The notes below the pieces were generated by a model that made no database searches, had not been told where the DNA came from, and worked only from the letters and a program-made list of their open reading frames with translations. From the NCBI GenBank assembly GCA_016285345.1, contig JAEEQN010000029.1, forward strand, positions 1 through 40,711: 40,711 nucleotides of DNA, in the 5' to 3' direction. Shown piece by piece: positions 7,477 to 16,908 of this stretch (positions are counted from its first letter, which is position 1; each line of letters starts with the position of its first letter). The translations under genes were made by a program, and so were the position numbers. The stretch comes from Victivallales bacterium (GTDB taxonomy: Bacteria > Verrucomicrobiota > Lentisphaeria > Victivallales > UBA1829).

Positions 7477-8112
7477 ATGTATCTCGGACGAATCGTCTGC
7501 GCCGGCATGACCCGCGACGGCAAACCCTGCGCGGCCTACCGCGTCTCCTCCCGTTCCTTCCCGAACCGCAGCGCCAAGCTCATCGCCGGCAAGATCGCCA
7601 TCCTGCCCCGCGCAGGGTTCGAAAGCGACCTGGCGAAGAACCCCTATATCGCCTACAACTGCATCCGCCTCTCCGGTGCGGTCGCCCTCGCCACGAACGG
7701 TTCCCAGACCGACCCGATCATCGAGAAGATCGCCATGGGCGTGCCGCTGCGCGACGCCTTCGCGTCCTGCCTGCTCGCGATGGACTATGAAAAAGACCAG
7801 CTGAACACGCCCCGCGTGGCGGCGGCCGTCGACGCCAAGGCCGGAAAGCTCGTGCTCGGCATCGTCCGCTGCGACGCCATCCTCGTGCGCGAATACCCCT
7901 GCGTCCCCGGCGAGCTCCGTTTCGTCTCCACCTACACGCTTGACCATCCGTGCGGCGACAATGTGGACGACAAGTTCGACGCGGCCGACGCCCCGGCGAT
8001 CTGCAACTACGTGATCGGCGGCGGCCGTTTCGCCGAATTCGAGAACGCCGTGACTGCGGCGTCCGCCGTCTGGGACGGCCTCACGTTCCAGCTGGCGGCG
8101 CAGGACGCGTAA
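7477..8112 (+). CDS. PurO-type IMP cyclohydrolase family protein
   Basis: This 211-aa protein has the opening MYLGRIVCAGMTRDGKPCAA, then YRVSSRSFPNR, followed by VALATNGSQTDPI. These are hallmarks of the IMP cyclohydrolase-like family first described as archaeal PurO, which closes the purine ring (FAICAR to IMP). Homology starts at MYLGR, and AAAGGA sits 8 nt before ATG 7477, so the 12-residue upstream extension to 7441 is rejected. It lies between lysS and the helicase gene, apparently cotranscribed. The family is usually archaeal; bacteria normally use PurH. Whether it replaces PurH or serves another cyclohydrolase-like role here cannot be told from the window. Confidence 0.75.
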   Translation: MYLGRIVCAGMTRDGKPCAAYRVSSRSFPNRSAKLIAGKIAILPRAGFESDLAKNPYIAYNCIRLSGAVALATNGSQTDPIIEKIAMGVPLRDAFASCLLAMDYEKDQLNTPRVAAAVDAKAGKLVLGIVRCDAILVREYPCVPGELRFVSTYTLDHPCGDNVDDKFDAADAPAICNYVIGGGRFAEFENAVTAASAVWDGLTFQLAAQDA

Positions 8113-8131
8113 GCCATAGGGAATCCCGTCC

Positions 8132-10222
8132 GTGCCCCTCATGCGCGACTGCATGTCCGGACTGAATCCGGAACAGAAGGAAGCGGTTCTTCAGATCGAA
8201 GGACCGCTCCTCGTCCTTGCCGGCGCAGGCACGGGCAAAACGCGCGTCATCACGTCCCGCATCGCGCACATGATCGAGGAGGGCATCCCGCCGGAACAGA
8301 TCGCGGGCATGACCTTCACGAACAAGGCCGCGGCGGAGATGCGCGAACGCGTCGCCGCGATGGTGCCCGGTTCGGCCGCCGACAAAGTCACGCTCGGCAC
8401 GTTCCACTCGTTCTGCGCGCGCATCCTGCGGCGCGACATCGCGTTCGCGGGCAATTACAATTCCAACTACAGCATCCTGGACGAAAGCGATCAGGTCGGC
8501 ATCATCAAGCAGGCGTCCGCCGAGCTCGGATTCGGCAAGGACGAGATACCGGCGAAGGAAGTCGCGGCGTTCATCGGACGCTGCAAGAACCAGATGCAGT
8601 TCCCCACCGACGTGACATCGGGCGGCAACGACGCGTTTCTGGCGATCTACGAACGCTACCAGCAGATTCTGGAGCTTCAGAACGCGCTGGATTTCGACGA
8701 CCTGCTGTTGCTGGTCCTGAAAATCTTCAAGGAACAGCCGGAATGTCTGGCGCACTATCAGGACCGGTACCGCTATCTGCTGGTCGACGAGTATCAGGAC
8801 ACCAACGCCGCCCAGCTCAAACTGCTCCAGTATCTCACGCAGTTCCGGCAGAACATCTGCGTGGTCGGCGACGACGACCAGAGCATCTACGCATGGCGCG
8901 GCGCCGACGTCGGAAACATCCTGAACTTCCCGACCTATTTCCCCGGGGCGCGGGAGATCAAGCTCGAACAAAACTACCGGTCCACCAACAACATCCTCCG
9001 CGCCGCGAACAGCGTCATCTCCCATAACGGCGCGCGGTTCGACAAGAGCCTGTGGTCGACCAAGGGCGACGGCGAGGAGATCAAGCTCGCGCAGCTGGAG
9101 GACGGCGACGCCGAGGCGGAATTCGTCTACAATATGATGGAGCACATCATCGCCGCCAACCCCGACTACTGCTACCGGGATTTCGCGGTTCTGTACCGTT
9201 CGAACTACCTCTCGCGCACACTGGAACAGGTCTTCCACTCCAATAATATACGCCCGCGCATCATCGGCGGCCAGGAGTTTTTCCAGCGCAAGGAGGTCAA
9301 GGACGCCGTGGCATACCTGAAGCTCGTGCTGAACAAGCGCGACGACCAGAGCCTGCTGCGCGTGATCGGCGTACCCCCGCGCGGCATCGGCGACAAGGCG
9401 GTCATGCGCCTGCGCAATCTGCGGAAGGCGGCGAACACCCCGATGCAGGAACTCCTCACAGAATCCGCGTTCACCGAATCCGTCACGAAGGCCGCAGCGA
9501 ACTCGGCGGCGAATCTGGCGGCCGCGGTCCGGAAGGCGCGCGAGGCGTTCTCCACACCCGGCGGTCTCGCCGAAAAGGTCACGGACTACCTCGAAGAGGT
9601 CGGCTATCTGAACGGATTCCTGAAGATCTACCGCGACACGGAAGAGGCGAAAAACCGCCAGGACAACGTGCTGGAATTCATCAATTCCATCTCCCAGCTC
9701 GAATACAACCAGCCGCCCGGAAGCGATCCGCTGACCATCGGCGATCTGCTCGAACGGTTCTCCCTCATGGACGACAACGACCGCACGAAGGACGACAACG
9801 AGGACAACCGCAACGCGCCGGTCTTCTCCACCGTCCACGCCGCGAAGGGGCTGGAATTCCCCATCGTCTTTGTGATCGGCATGGAGGAGGGGCTCTTCCC
9901 GCACGAACGCGCCATGGAGGAGTCGTCGCGCGGGGTCGAGGAGGAACGCCGTCTGTGCTATGTGGCGATCACCCGCGCCCGCGAACAGCTCGTCCTCACG
10001 CTCGCCCGCAAGCGCTTCAAGTACGGCGAATATGAGATGCACAAGCCGTCGCGCTTCCTTCAGGACCTCCCGGACGAGCTCGCCAGCCGTCTCCAGTCGC
10101 AGGACGACCTGATCCCGCGCATGAACGAGGACGAACAGCGCGCGGCGTTCGAAGCCGTGCTGGAGGACCTCCGCCGAAAGATGAAGGAAAAAGGCTTCTT
10201 TCGCAACGGCGGCGACTTCTGA
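8132..10222 (+). CDS. pcrA: UvrD/PcrA-family DNA helicase (superfamily 1A)
   Basis: This ATP-driven 3'-5' DNA helicase acts in repair and replication-fork maintenance. Its 696 aa carry all SF1 motifs in order: I AGAGTGKTRVI (about 32-42), Ia FTNKAAAEMRERV, II LLVDEYQDTNAAQ, III VGDDDQSIYAWRGAD, IV LEQNYRST, V STVHAAKGLEFPIVFV with GMEEGLFPHERAM, and VI RRLCYVAITRAREQLVLT. GTG 8132 is chosen because AGGGA lies 9 nt upstream; ATG 8153 (MSGLNPEQK) is the alternative and fits the family N terminus equally well. The C-terminal extension is short. UvrD, PcrA and Rep cannot be separated with confidence by eye. Confidence 0.9.
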   Translation: MPLMRDCMSGLNPEQKEAVLQIEGPLLVLAGAGTGKTRVITSRIAHMIEEGIPPEQIAGMTFTNKAAAEMRERVAAMVPGSAADKVTLGTFHSFCARILRRDIAFAGNYNSNYSILDESDQVGIIKQASAELGFGKDEIPAKEVAAFIGRCKNQMQFPTDVTSGGNDAFLAIYERYQQILELQNALDFDDLLLLVLKIFKEQPECLAHYQDRYRYLLVDEYQDTNAAQLKLLQYLTQFRQNICVVGDDDQSIYAWRGADVGNILNFPTYFPGAREIKLEQNYRSTNNILRAANSVISHNGARFDKSLWSTKGDGEEIKLAQLEDGDAEAEFVYNMMEHIIAANPDYCYRDFAVLYRSNYLSRTLEQVFHSNNIRPRIIGGQEFFQRKEVKDAVAYLKLVLNKRDDQSLLRVIGVPPRGIGDKAVMRLRNLRKAANTPMQELLTESAFTESVTKAAANSAANLAAAVRKAREAFSTPGGLAEKVTDYLEEVGYLNGFLKIYRDTEEAKNRQDNVLEFINSISQLEYNQPPGSDPLTIGDLLERFSLMDDNDRTKDDNEDNRNAPVFSTVHAAKGLEFPIVFVIGMEEGLFPHERAMEESSRGVEEERRLCYVAITRAREQLVLTLARKRFKYGEYEMHKPSRFLQDLPDELASRLQSQDDLIPRMNEDEQRAAFEAVLEDLRRKMKEKGFFRNGGDF

Positions 10223-10351
10223 TCCCTTCATCCGTTTCTGTTTTCCCTTTACTCGCTTGTTTTCCCTTTGTCTTTTTTCGGGACGGTTTGTCGTATTCTG
10301 TCTTGTAATTTGAAAAAGAGAAAGTCCCCGGACTGTTTCCAATTCGGGGGT

Positions 10352-10398
10352 CACACGGAGTGTGTTTCGGTTGTGCTCCGCCTCGCGAGAGCACGAGG
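10352..10398 (+). repeat. Two-hairpin repeat element, divergent copy
   Basis: Hairpin 1 is CACAC-GGA-GTGTG (10352-10364). The linker TTTCGG and TT follow, then hairpin 2, GTGCTC (10373-10378) with GAGCAC (10389-10394), then GAGG. The layout matches the element at 10474-10523: a stem with a 3-nt loop, a linker ending CGG, two bases, and a stem opening GTGC and closing GCACG. The stem sequences differ but still pair. Confidence 0.45.
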
Positions 10399-10421
10399 GA
10401 GGGCGATTCGATGTAAAGAGA

Positions 10422-10462
10422 AGCCCCCGCAGTCATTTCTGATTGCGAGGGCTGTGTTTTTT
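10422..10462 (+). terminator. Terminator between the convergent helicase and macroglobulin genes
   Basis: AGCCCCCGCA (10422-10431) pairs with TGCGAGGGCT (10444-10453) with one mismatch, followed by GTG and six T residues (10457-10462). On the minus strand the same stem is followed by a weaker T-rich stretch, so it may also stop transcripts of the macroglobulin gene. The rest of the 10223-10534 gap holds two copies of the hairpin repeat and no gene. Confidence 0.7.
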
Positions 10463-10473
10463 GTGCCCGAGCG

Positions 10474-10523
10474 GGAGGCGGGGCCTCCACTGCGGTTGTG
10501 CGCGGCTATGCGCGCGCACGGGG
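10474..10523 (+). repeat. Two-hairpin repeat element, copy 1 (50 nt)
   Basis: Hairpin 1 is GGAGGC-GGG-GCCTCC (10474-10488). ACTGCGG (10489-10495) and TT follow. Hairpin 2 is GTGCGCG (10498-10504), an 8-nt loop and CGCGCAC (10513-10519), and GGGG closes the element. It has the same length and layout as the element at 38718-38767, with different loops and a compensated base pair in hairpin 2. Confidence 0.7.
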
Positions 10524-10534
10524 CGCTGAATGCA

Positions 10535-13500
10535 TCATTCCGAGATCACGAAGATGTGCTGGTCGGAGTTGCACTTCAGCTCGGGGGCGTAGACGCCGCT
10601 GCCGCCGGCGGGGAGGGCGATGAAGCGTCCGGGGAGCTGCGCCCGCATCCGGTAGAACACGTTGGAATCGCCGCGCGCCATGTTGCGGAGGTAGAACTTG
10701 GCGCCGCGTTCGCGGTATTCGCGGTAGATGGGGGCCTTTCCGGTCCAGTCGTAGCCGCTGACGGGCTTTTCGAACTCGAATCCGGCGGGCATGCTGTCGG
10801 CGAAGCAGACGTAGTCGTAGTCGTTCTTCGCGGTGGAGATCAGCTCGACCTCGACGAGTTCGCCGGGGCGGATCACGTCGCCGGACTTCAGCGGGACGCG
10901 TTTGTACTTGTCGCGCTTGAGGGTCTGGACGGAGCCCTGGAGGCCCGCTGCGAGCGCTTCCTGCACTTCGGGCACGAGGCGGTAGTAGTTGCGCTTGATC
11001 TTCATCTCAAGCCCGGCGGGTTCGATCTCGTCCTCCAGCGTGAAGTAGTTCAGCATGGAGTTCATGTAGAGGACGCCGGGTCCGTCGATGGAGATTTCGA
11101 GCTTGTGGTCGCCGGAGCCGAGGGCGTCGGGCTTGGCGAGCGCGACGAACGGGCTGTCCCACATGGAGGTCTTGTCGACGTGGAAGCTCTTGATCTCCTT
11201 GCCGTCGAGGCTGACCTTCACGTTCATGTCGGGGGCGTCTTCGCCTGCGGTCCTGATGTAGCGGGCGAGGCTGCGGACGACCGCGCCGACTTCGCGGTTG
11301 CTGTTGCGCCACGGCGAATTGCGGATGTTCGTGACGAGGTAGTTCGCGAGCTTGCGGGCGTTCGGGTCGGACGGATCGTTGTCAAGCAAGAGGTCCAGAT
11401 ACGCGGCGTTGGTCTCGTTCTCGTTGCCGTACCAGAAGAACCGGCATCCGGCGGGGATGTTGAGGTAGGAGGTCTGGTTCTCGTCGTCGACCATGCGGAA
11501 CTGTGTGAGGTTGCGGACGACCATGGCGCGTTCCTCGGACTTGGGATCGAGCGCGAGGCCGAGCATGGCGAGTCCGTACGGGGCGAGCTGGTCGCGGAGT
11601 TCGTAGAGGAATCCGTTCAGTTCCTTGTCGGGCTTGCCCGCCTTGGCGAGGACGCGTGCAACGAGGGCGTCGGTGTTGGAGACGCCTTTGTGCTTGCGGA
11701 TCTCGGCGACACGTTCGGCGGCGTGCGCCTGGAGCCAGCCGATGCCGCGGTTCATGGCGCTGTCGACGGTCTTGTCGCCGAACGCGCTGACGTCAAGCAG
11801 GGCGTCCACGACGTAGGCGGTGGTGTCCGCGAAGGAGATTTCGCGGTATCCGCCGAACCAGCCCCAGCCGCCGTCGGAGTTCGCCATGGTGAGGATCATC
11901 TTCAGATTCTCGGCCATGACGCGGTTGAACGTCTTGGCGTCGAACGACGGATCGACCTTGCCGTCCTTCCAGCAGTATTTCTCCATATATTCGGTATAGA
12001 GCTTGTCGCGGGAAGTCTTCGCCGGGTGGACGGTGTCGAAGCTCACGCCGAGCTTGGCGAGGGCGTTCTTCGCCGCCATGGAGGGCACGAAGCGGTTCAC
12101 GACGCCGAACACGGTGGCTTCGCCGTCGGCCGCGAGATAGGGCAGGAGTTCGACCATCGCCATCGCCGCGCCGGGTGCGAGGTTCACGGTGAGGAACGTC
12201 GTTTCGGGCTTGCGCTGTTCCGGAACCTTCAGCGTGACGGACGCGGACTTGTTGTCCTTGTCGAGGTAGGCGAAGTTGTTCACCTGCTTGTCGATGCCCT
12301 TCACGAGGACGGGCAGGGCGAGCTGGAGCGCGTCGTCTTCGTCGCCGGCCTTCACGGAGAGCGTGATCTTGCTTTCGCCGACCGCCTTGGCGTTCAGCGT
12401 GAACGGGCACGCGGTGTGGCTTCCGGCCTTGACGGTGATGGTCGCGTTGTTCTTCAGGGTCATGGTGTTGACCGTGTCGCCTTCGACCGTGAGCGTGACG
12501 TTCGCGGTGACGTCCTTTTCCGTGTAGTTGTGGACGTTCGCGACGGCGTTCACGCTGTCGCCGTTGACGAGGAAGCGCGGGAGCTCGAGGCGGGCGATGA
12601 GGTCCTTGCTGACGACGAATTCGGAGTCGCCTTCGCCGACCTGTGTGTCCGCGGTAAGGGACCACACGTGGACCTTCCACGTGGTGAGGTTGTCAGGAGC
12701 CGGGACGTCGATGGTGGTCTGGCCGTTTTCGTCGAGCTTCACGAGTCCGGCGAAGAACGCGGCGTCGAGGAAGTTGGAGCGGACGAAGGAATCGCCGCCC
12801 GCGCCGTCCATGCCTCCGGCCTCGGCCTCTTCCGCCATAGCCATAAGACCGTTCGCGGAACGCGCCGCGCCCATGGCTTTCATCTGCGGACGCGCGGATG
12901 CGGGCATCGGCATGGCTTCGTCCATCGCCATGTCGGCGGATTCCATCGCGGCGCCAAAGGAGTTCATGGCCGCGCCGCCGCCGAAACCGCCCATGCCGCC
13001 AACCGCGCCGCCTCTGCGGACCGCGCCGCCCGCCATGCCGTCGGCTTTATAGAACACGATGTCGTCGTCAAAGCTCTCGTAGCCGAGCGAGAAGGGAATG
13101 ATGCGCCCGTTCATCGCGAGGTTGTCGTGCATGTAGTGGACGCCGGGTCTCGGGTTGTTGCGGAGCGTGGTGTTGTAGTTCAGGTTCCAGTCGTTGTTCG
13201 CGTAGTAGGAGCGCTTCCAGTTCCAGAAGAAGGCGTTGATCGCCGGAATGCGGCTGGACGCGATGGCATCAAGGGACTTGTCGTAGACGGTGAGCGTGAC
13301 CGCGCCCGTGACGGGCTTGCCGTTGCCGTCCTTGACGGTGATCGTCATCGGGACATTCTGGCGCGGCTTGACGGCCTTCTTCGGGCCCGCGATGTCGACG
13401 TCGAGCATCTTTGAGATCGGCGGGACGGCGATCATCTTGGAGAGTTCCTGCACCTCGCCGTTGCCGACCGCGACCACGGAGACGTAGGTATTCGGGCGGT

Positions 13501-16500
13501 CGCCGGGGAGGAAGTCCAGCTTGAACTCGTGGGAGTATTCCTTTTCGCCGAGGCGGACGCACTGGTACTCGGTCTCGCGTTCCTGGCGCGTGAAGAAGTA
13601 GAGGGTCGCGCCGGGCTTCTTCATGGAGACGAGGATGCTGGCGGATTCGCCAGGGACGTACTCGCTCTTGTCGGTGGTGATCTCGAGCGGGAGCGTGCTG
13701 AAGAGGTCGCCGGACTTGTCGAAGCCCGCGACGAAAAGCGGATAGGAGCCTTCGCAGGTCACGGGGTTCTTTTCGTCGGCCTTGATGGAGGCGTCGGACG
13801 TGATGCTGGAGACGACTTCGTAGACGCCCTGGCGGTCGATCACGAAGCTCACGCCGTTCTCGTCGCCCGCGGTCACGTCCATGACCTTCACGGGCTGGCC
13901 GACGCGGTGCGGGACGCCGTTGGCGTCGAGGTCGCGCAGGTAGATGGAGACTTTGCCTTTTCCGGCGACGGGCTTGCCGTCTGGCGTGGTGGCCTTCACG
14001 ACGAGCGTGACGGGCTTGCCGGTGCGGGCGAATCCGGACTTCGCTACGGCGGAGACGTAGAAAGGCTGCGCGGCGGTCACGACGGAGCCGGAGCCGCTGA
14101 CCACGCGGTTGGACTCATCGGTGACTTCGGCGTCGATGATGTAACGGAAGTCGAGGTTGCCGAAGCGGCGCAGGGCGTCGCCGGTGTCGATCGGGACGGT
14201 CAGGAATCCGTCGTCGTCCGCGGTGCCTTCGGCCTCGGTGATGAGGTCGCGGCCCCAGGTGACCTGGCGGATGCTCTCGTCGCGGTAGGCGGTGGAGCAG
14301 ATCCAGTAGCCTTCGCCGAAGAGCCAGTCGAAGCGGCCGCGGAACGGGAAGACGCGGCGCGCCTGTTCGCGGTGGACTTTGTACTTGATCTTCGCGCCGG
14401 ACATGGGCGCGCCGAAATAGTATTTCGCCTGGATCTTCGCCTCGAAGATGCCGCCGGTCTTCACCTGCGTTTCGGGCATTTCGACTTCAAGCAGATATTC
14501 CGGCTTCTTGTATTCCTCGACGGAGAACGAGACGCCTCCGTTGCCGGTGTTCAGGTTGAAGCTGCCGAGGGAAACGTCATCAGGGAGCTTGAATTCGCCG
14601 GTCGCCGCCGCGAGCAGGGGATCGCCGGAGACGTTTTCTTCATACAGCTTCTTGCCGCGGGCGTCGGTTCCAGTGAGCTTCAGCTTGTAGTCGGCGCGCT
14701 TTTCCGGAGCCTTCTCGTCGTAGGAGGCACGACGGGTGTAGACGGTGTACTTCACTGTGTCGCCGGGACGGTACACGGGACGGTCGGTGATCACGTAGTC
14801 GCGGTCGCGTTCGTAGAAGCGGCCCGCGTTCATGGTGGAGTAATAGGCGTTCGGGAGGAAGGTGAGGCCGTCCTCGGACTCGGAGAGGATGAGCGTGCGG
14901 TCGTTCAGACGCTCGGGGAAGATGACCGCGCCATCCTTGCCGGTCGTGACCTCGAACTCCTTCACGATGATGCGGTAGCGCCGTCCGCCGAATTCGGCCT
15001 GATTGCGGTTGTTGGCGTATTCCGTCCGGTAGTTCATGATCTTGAGCTTGCGGTCGGCGAGCGGCGCGCCGGTTTGGGAATCATTGAGCGTGAGGAAACG
15101 GCCCTTGGTCACATTTTCCTTGGTGAGGATTTCGGGAGTGATCCAGACGAGGTTTTCGTGCCAGGCGTCGGCGGAATAGGTGCCCTCGGAGCCTTCGGGG
15201 AGGGTGCGGACGATGTACGCGCCGGGCTCGGTGATGGGCAGCGGGACTTCCGTGTCGGTCTCCCAGTGGTGCGGTTTCGGCTTCACGTCGAACGTGAATT
15301 CGGTGAGCTTTTCGCCGATGGCGGGCGCCCAGCCTCTGTAGCCGGGGTCGAGCTGGTAGGCGTCGTTCGTGCGGTAGGACTCGTCGCCGCCCTCGCGGAG
15401 GCTCTTCAGCATGATCTCAACGGCCTTCTTCGCGTCGGCCTTCGTGACGACCGCGCGGACCTTCGTGGTGTTGCGGCTGTGGTACGCCAGGACGGGCTTC
15501 GAGCCGTACGGGACGACCTGGAGGCTCTGGGTAGTGCCCCAGTTGCAGAGGATCTGCTGGACCATTTCGTTGTCGCCGGCCTTCTTGAACCAGTCGGCGG
15601 CGCTTTCGTACTGCATGCGGGCGAGGTAGAGCCCGCCGAGCTGGGACGCGGCCTGCTGCTTGTAAAGTCCGGCCTTGTCGTCGTTGGCGAGTTCCTTGAA
15701 GATGCGGAAATAGCTGAATTCCTCAGGGAGGGCGATCTTGCGGACGCCGTCGGCGAGCTCGGCGACAGTCTCGACGTCCTTCATGTCATAGAGGAAATCG
15801 CGGTACTTGTCGGAGGTCTGGTATTCGTTGCGGACGCTCCAGTTGATCTGCGAGAAATCGAACTCGTTGGCGAGGAAGGACGCCCATTCGTATTTGCTGC
15901 GGTAGTCGCCGAGCGCGATCGCCTGTTCGAACGCCCAGCGGACGCGTTCGCCGTCGCTTTTCGCGGAGGAGAAATCCTTCGGGCAGGAATAGAGGACCGG
16001 GGAGCCGTCCTTGTTGACCGGGGGACGCGAGGAGCTGCCGAAATCGCCCTCGTCGTAGTCGGGGAGGTCGGTCAGGTCGGTGAGCGTCTGGAGCTTGTAG
16101 GACTGCCCGTCGGTGTGGCCGCGGAGGAGCAGGGCGGCAAGCGTGCGGTAGAATTTGATCTGCAACGGCTTGGAAACGTTCTTCGCCTCTTCGGACGCGG
16201 ACGCCATGAACCGGAGGTTCTGCACGCGGTCGCGTTCCGTGCTGTACACGCGGCGTCCGGCGTTGCCGCGGTTGGCTCCGCGCGTGAACGTGTTGTTGAA
16301 GAAATAGCCGTAGGTCGTGACGGATGCGTTGAACTCGGCGGCGAGGGAGACGTTCTTCGGGAAGCGCGCCGTCACGAATGCGTAGGCGTCGTCGTATTCC
16401 TTCACGCGGTTGTTGCGGACCAGGCTGGTGCGGTACATGCTCCAGATCGGGCCGACGGCTTCGCTCTGGGACTTCGCGGGAATCGCCTCCAGCGCGGCGC

Positions 16501-16723
16501 GCGCGGCATCGGCGGATTCCTTGAAATTGCCCTGTTCCATGAGCTTGCGGATCTTGGCGATCGTCTCTTTTTCGGCGGGAGTCTGCGCCGTTTCGGCCTG
16601 TGCCTCGGCGTCGGTCTGCGGATTCTGCGGCCGACGGCGGCCCTGCGCCATTGTGTCCTGCGTGGCGAGGAGCGCCGGCAGGATGATCGCCGCGGTCAGG
16701 AGGAAGCGGATGTTTCGGTTCAT
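10535..16723 (-). CDS. Giant secreted alpha-2-macroglobulin family protein without thioester
   Basis: This 2062-aa protein has a signal peptide (residues 1-26, cleavage after TMAQ; no lipobox Cys). An N-terminal helical, TPR-like region (about 50-400) is followed by macroglobulin beta-domains, including the family hallmark VITDRPVYRPGDTVKYTVY near 645. A Met/Gly/Ala-rich segment (about 1225-1312) lies exactly where the protease bait region sits, before VRSNFLDAAFFAG. Where thioester proteins have LPY..YGC(T/A)EQ, this one has LPYLAADGEATVF near 1525, so the Cys-Gln thioester is absent. SDGGWGWFGGY near 1615 marks the helical thioester-like domain, and SMPAGFEFEKP near 1985 the receptor-like C terminus. 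The likely role is trapping foreign proteases outside the cell, here by a non-covalent mechanism. AAAGGA lies 8 nt before the ATG. Confidence 0.88.
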   Translation of the reverse strand: MNRNIRFLLTAAIILPALLATQDTMAQGRRRPQNPQTDAEAQAETAQTPAEKETIAKIRKLMEQGNFKESADAARAALEAIPAKSQSEAVGPIWSMYRTSLVRNNRVKEYDDAYAFVTARFPKNVSLAAEFNASVTTYGYFFNNTFTRGANRGNAGRRVYSTERDRVQNLRFMASASEEAKNVSKPLQIKFYRTLAALLLRGHTDGQSYKLQTLTDLTDLPDYDEGDFGSSSRPPVNKDGSPVLYSCPKDFSSAKSDGERVRWAFEQAIALGDYRSKYEWASFLANEFDFSQINWSVRNEYQTSDKYRDFLYDMKDVETVAELADGVRKIALPEEFSYFRIFKELANDDKAGLYKQQAASQLGGLYLARMQYESAADWFKKAGDNEMVQQILCNWGTTQSLQVVPYGSKPVLAYHSRNTTKVRAVVTKADAKKAVEIMLKSLREGGDESYRTNDAYQLDPGYRGWAPAIGEKLTEFTFDVKPKPHHWETDTEVPLPITEPGAYIVRTLPEGSEGTYSADAWHENLVWITPEILTKENVTKGRFLTLNDSQTGAPLADRKLKIMNYRTEYANNRNQAEFGGRRYRIIVKEFEVTTGKDGAVIFPERLNDRTLILSESEDGLTFLPNAYYSTMNAGRFYERDRDYVITDRPVYRPGDTVKYTVYTRRASYDEKAPEKRADYKLKLTGTDARGKKLYEENVSGDPLLAAATGEFKLPDDVSLGSFNLNTGNGGVSFSVEEYKKPEYLLEVEMPETQVKTGGIFEAKIQAKYYFGAPMSGAKIKYKVHREQARRVFPFRGRFDWLFGEGYWICSTAYRDESIRQVTWGRDLITEAEGTADDDGFLTVPIDTGDALRRFGNLDFRYIIDAEVTDESNRVVSGSGSVVTAAQPFYVSAVAKSGFARTGKPVTLVVKATTPDGKPVAGKGKVSIYLRDLDANGVPHRVGQPVKVMDVTAGDENGVSFVIDRQGVYEVVSSITSDASIKADEKNPVTCEGSYPLFVAGFDKSGDLFSTLPLEITTDKSEYVPGESASILVSMKKPGATLYFFTRQERETEYQCVRLGEKEYSHEFKLDFLPGDRPNTYVSVVAVGNGEVQELSKMIAVPPISKMLDVDIAGPKKAVKPRQNVPMTITVKDGNGKPVTGAVTLTVYDKSLDAIASSRIPAINAFFWNWKRSYYANNDWNLNYNTTLRNNPRPGVHYMHDNLAMNGRIIPFSLGYESFDDDIVFYKADGMAGGAVRRGGAVGGMGGFGGGAAMNSFGAAMESADMAMDEAMPMPASARPQMKAMGAARSANGLMAMAEEAEAGGMDGAGGDSFVRSNFLDAAFFAGLVKLDENGQTTIDVPAPDNLTTWKVHVWSLTADTQVGEGDSEFVVSKDLIARLELPRFLVNGDSVNAVANVHNYTEKDVTANVTLTVEGDTVNTMTLKNNATITVKAGSHTACPFTLNAKAVGESKITLSVKAGDEDDALQLALPVLVKGIDKQVNNFAYLDKDNKSASVTLKVPEQRKPETTFLTVNLAPGAAMAMVELLPYLAADGEATVFGVVNRFVPSMAAKNALAKLGVSFDTVHPAKTSRDKLYTEYMEKYCWKDGKVDPSFDAKTFNRVMAENLKMILTMANSDGGWGWFGGYREISFADTTAYVVDALLDVSAFGDKTVDSAMNRGIGWLQAHAAERVAEIRKHKGVSNTDALVARVLAKAGKPDKELNGFLYELRDQLAPYGLAMLGLALDPKSEERAMVVRNLTQFRMVDDENQTSYLNIPAGCRFFWYGNENETNAAYLDLLLDNDPSDPNARKLANYLVTNIRNSPWRNSNREVGAVVRSLARYIRTAGEDAPDMNVKVSLDGKEIKSFHVDKTSMWDSPFVALAKPDALGSGDHKLEISIDGPGVLYMNSMLNYFTLEDEIEPAGLEMKIKRNYYRLVPEVQEALAAGLQGSVQTLKRDKYKRVPLKSGDVIRPGELVEVELISTAKNDYDYVCFADSMPAGFEFEKPVSGYDWTGKAPIYREYRERGAKFYLRNMARGDSNVFYRMRAQLPGRFIALPAGGSGVYAPELKCNSDQHIFVISE

Positions 16724-16868
16724 GGGAAAATCCTTTCTCTGATGGTCCGGAGGCCCCGGCGCGGCGGGTAAGATGAAGCGGCCCGCACCGTGCGGAAAGC
16801 AGCCGGACGATGAAAAATGATGGTTGATTTCTGGATGCTTCTGACAATTAGACGTGAAAGATAAAGAA

Positions 16869-16896
16869 ATCTTAGCGTAAAATCACGAAAAATCAA
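16869..16896 (-). promoter_or_regulatory. Promoter of the macroglobulin gene
   Basis: On the minus strand, TTGATT (16896-16891), a 16-bp spacer and TAAGAT (16874-16869) lie in the 185-nt gap after the upstream gene. The resulting leader is about 135 nt and GC-rich near the start codon, with TCCGG/CCGGA arms that could fold. Confidence 0.6.
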
Positions 16897-16908
16897 GTTT
16901 TTTTCGGA

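Noticed and set aside
12090..12150. Thioester motif expected in the macroglobulin
   Set aside because: The translated sequence at the homologous position is LPYLAADGEATVF, with no Cys or Gln pair, so I do not annotate a thioester.
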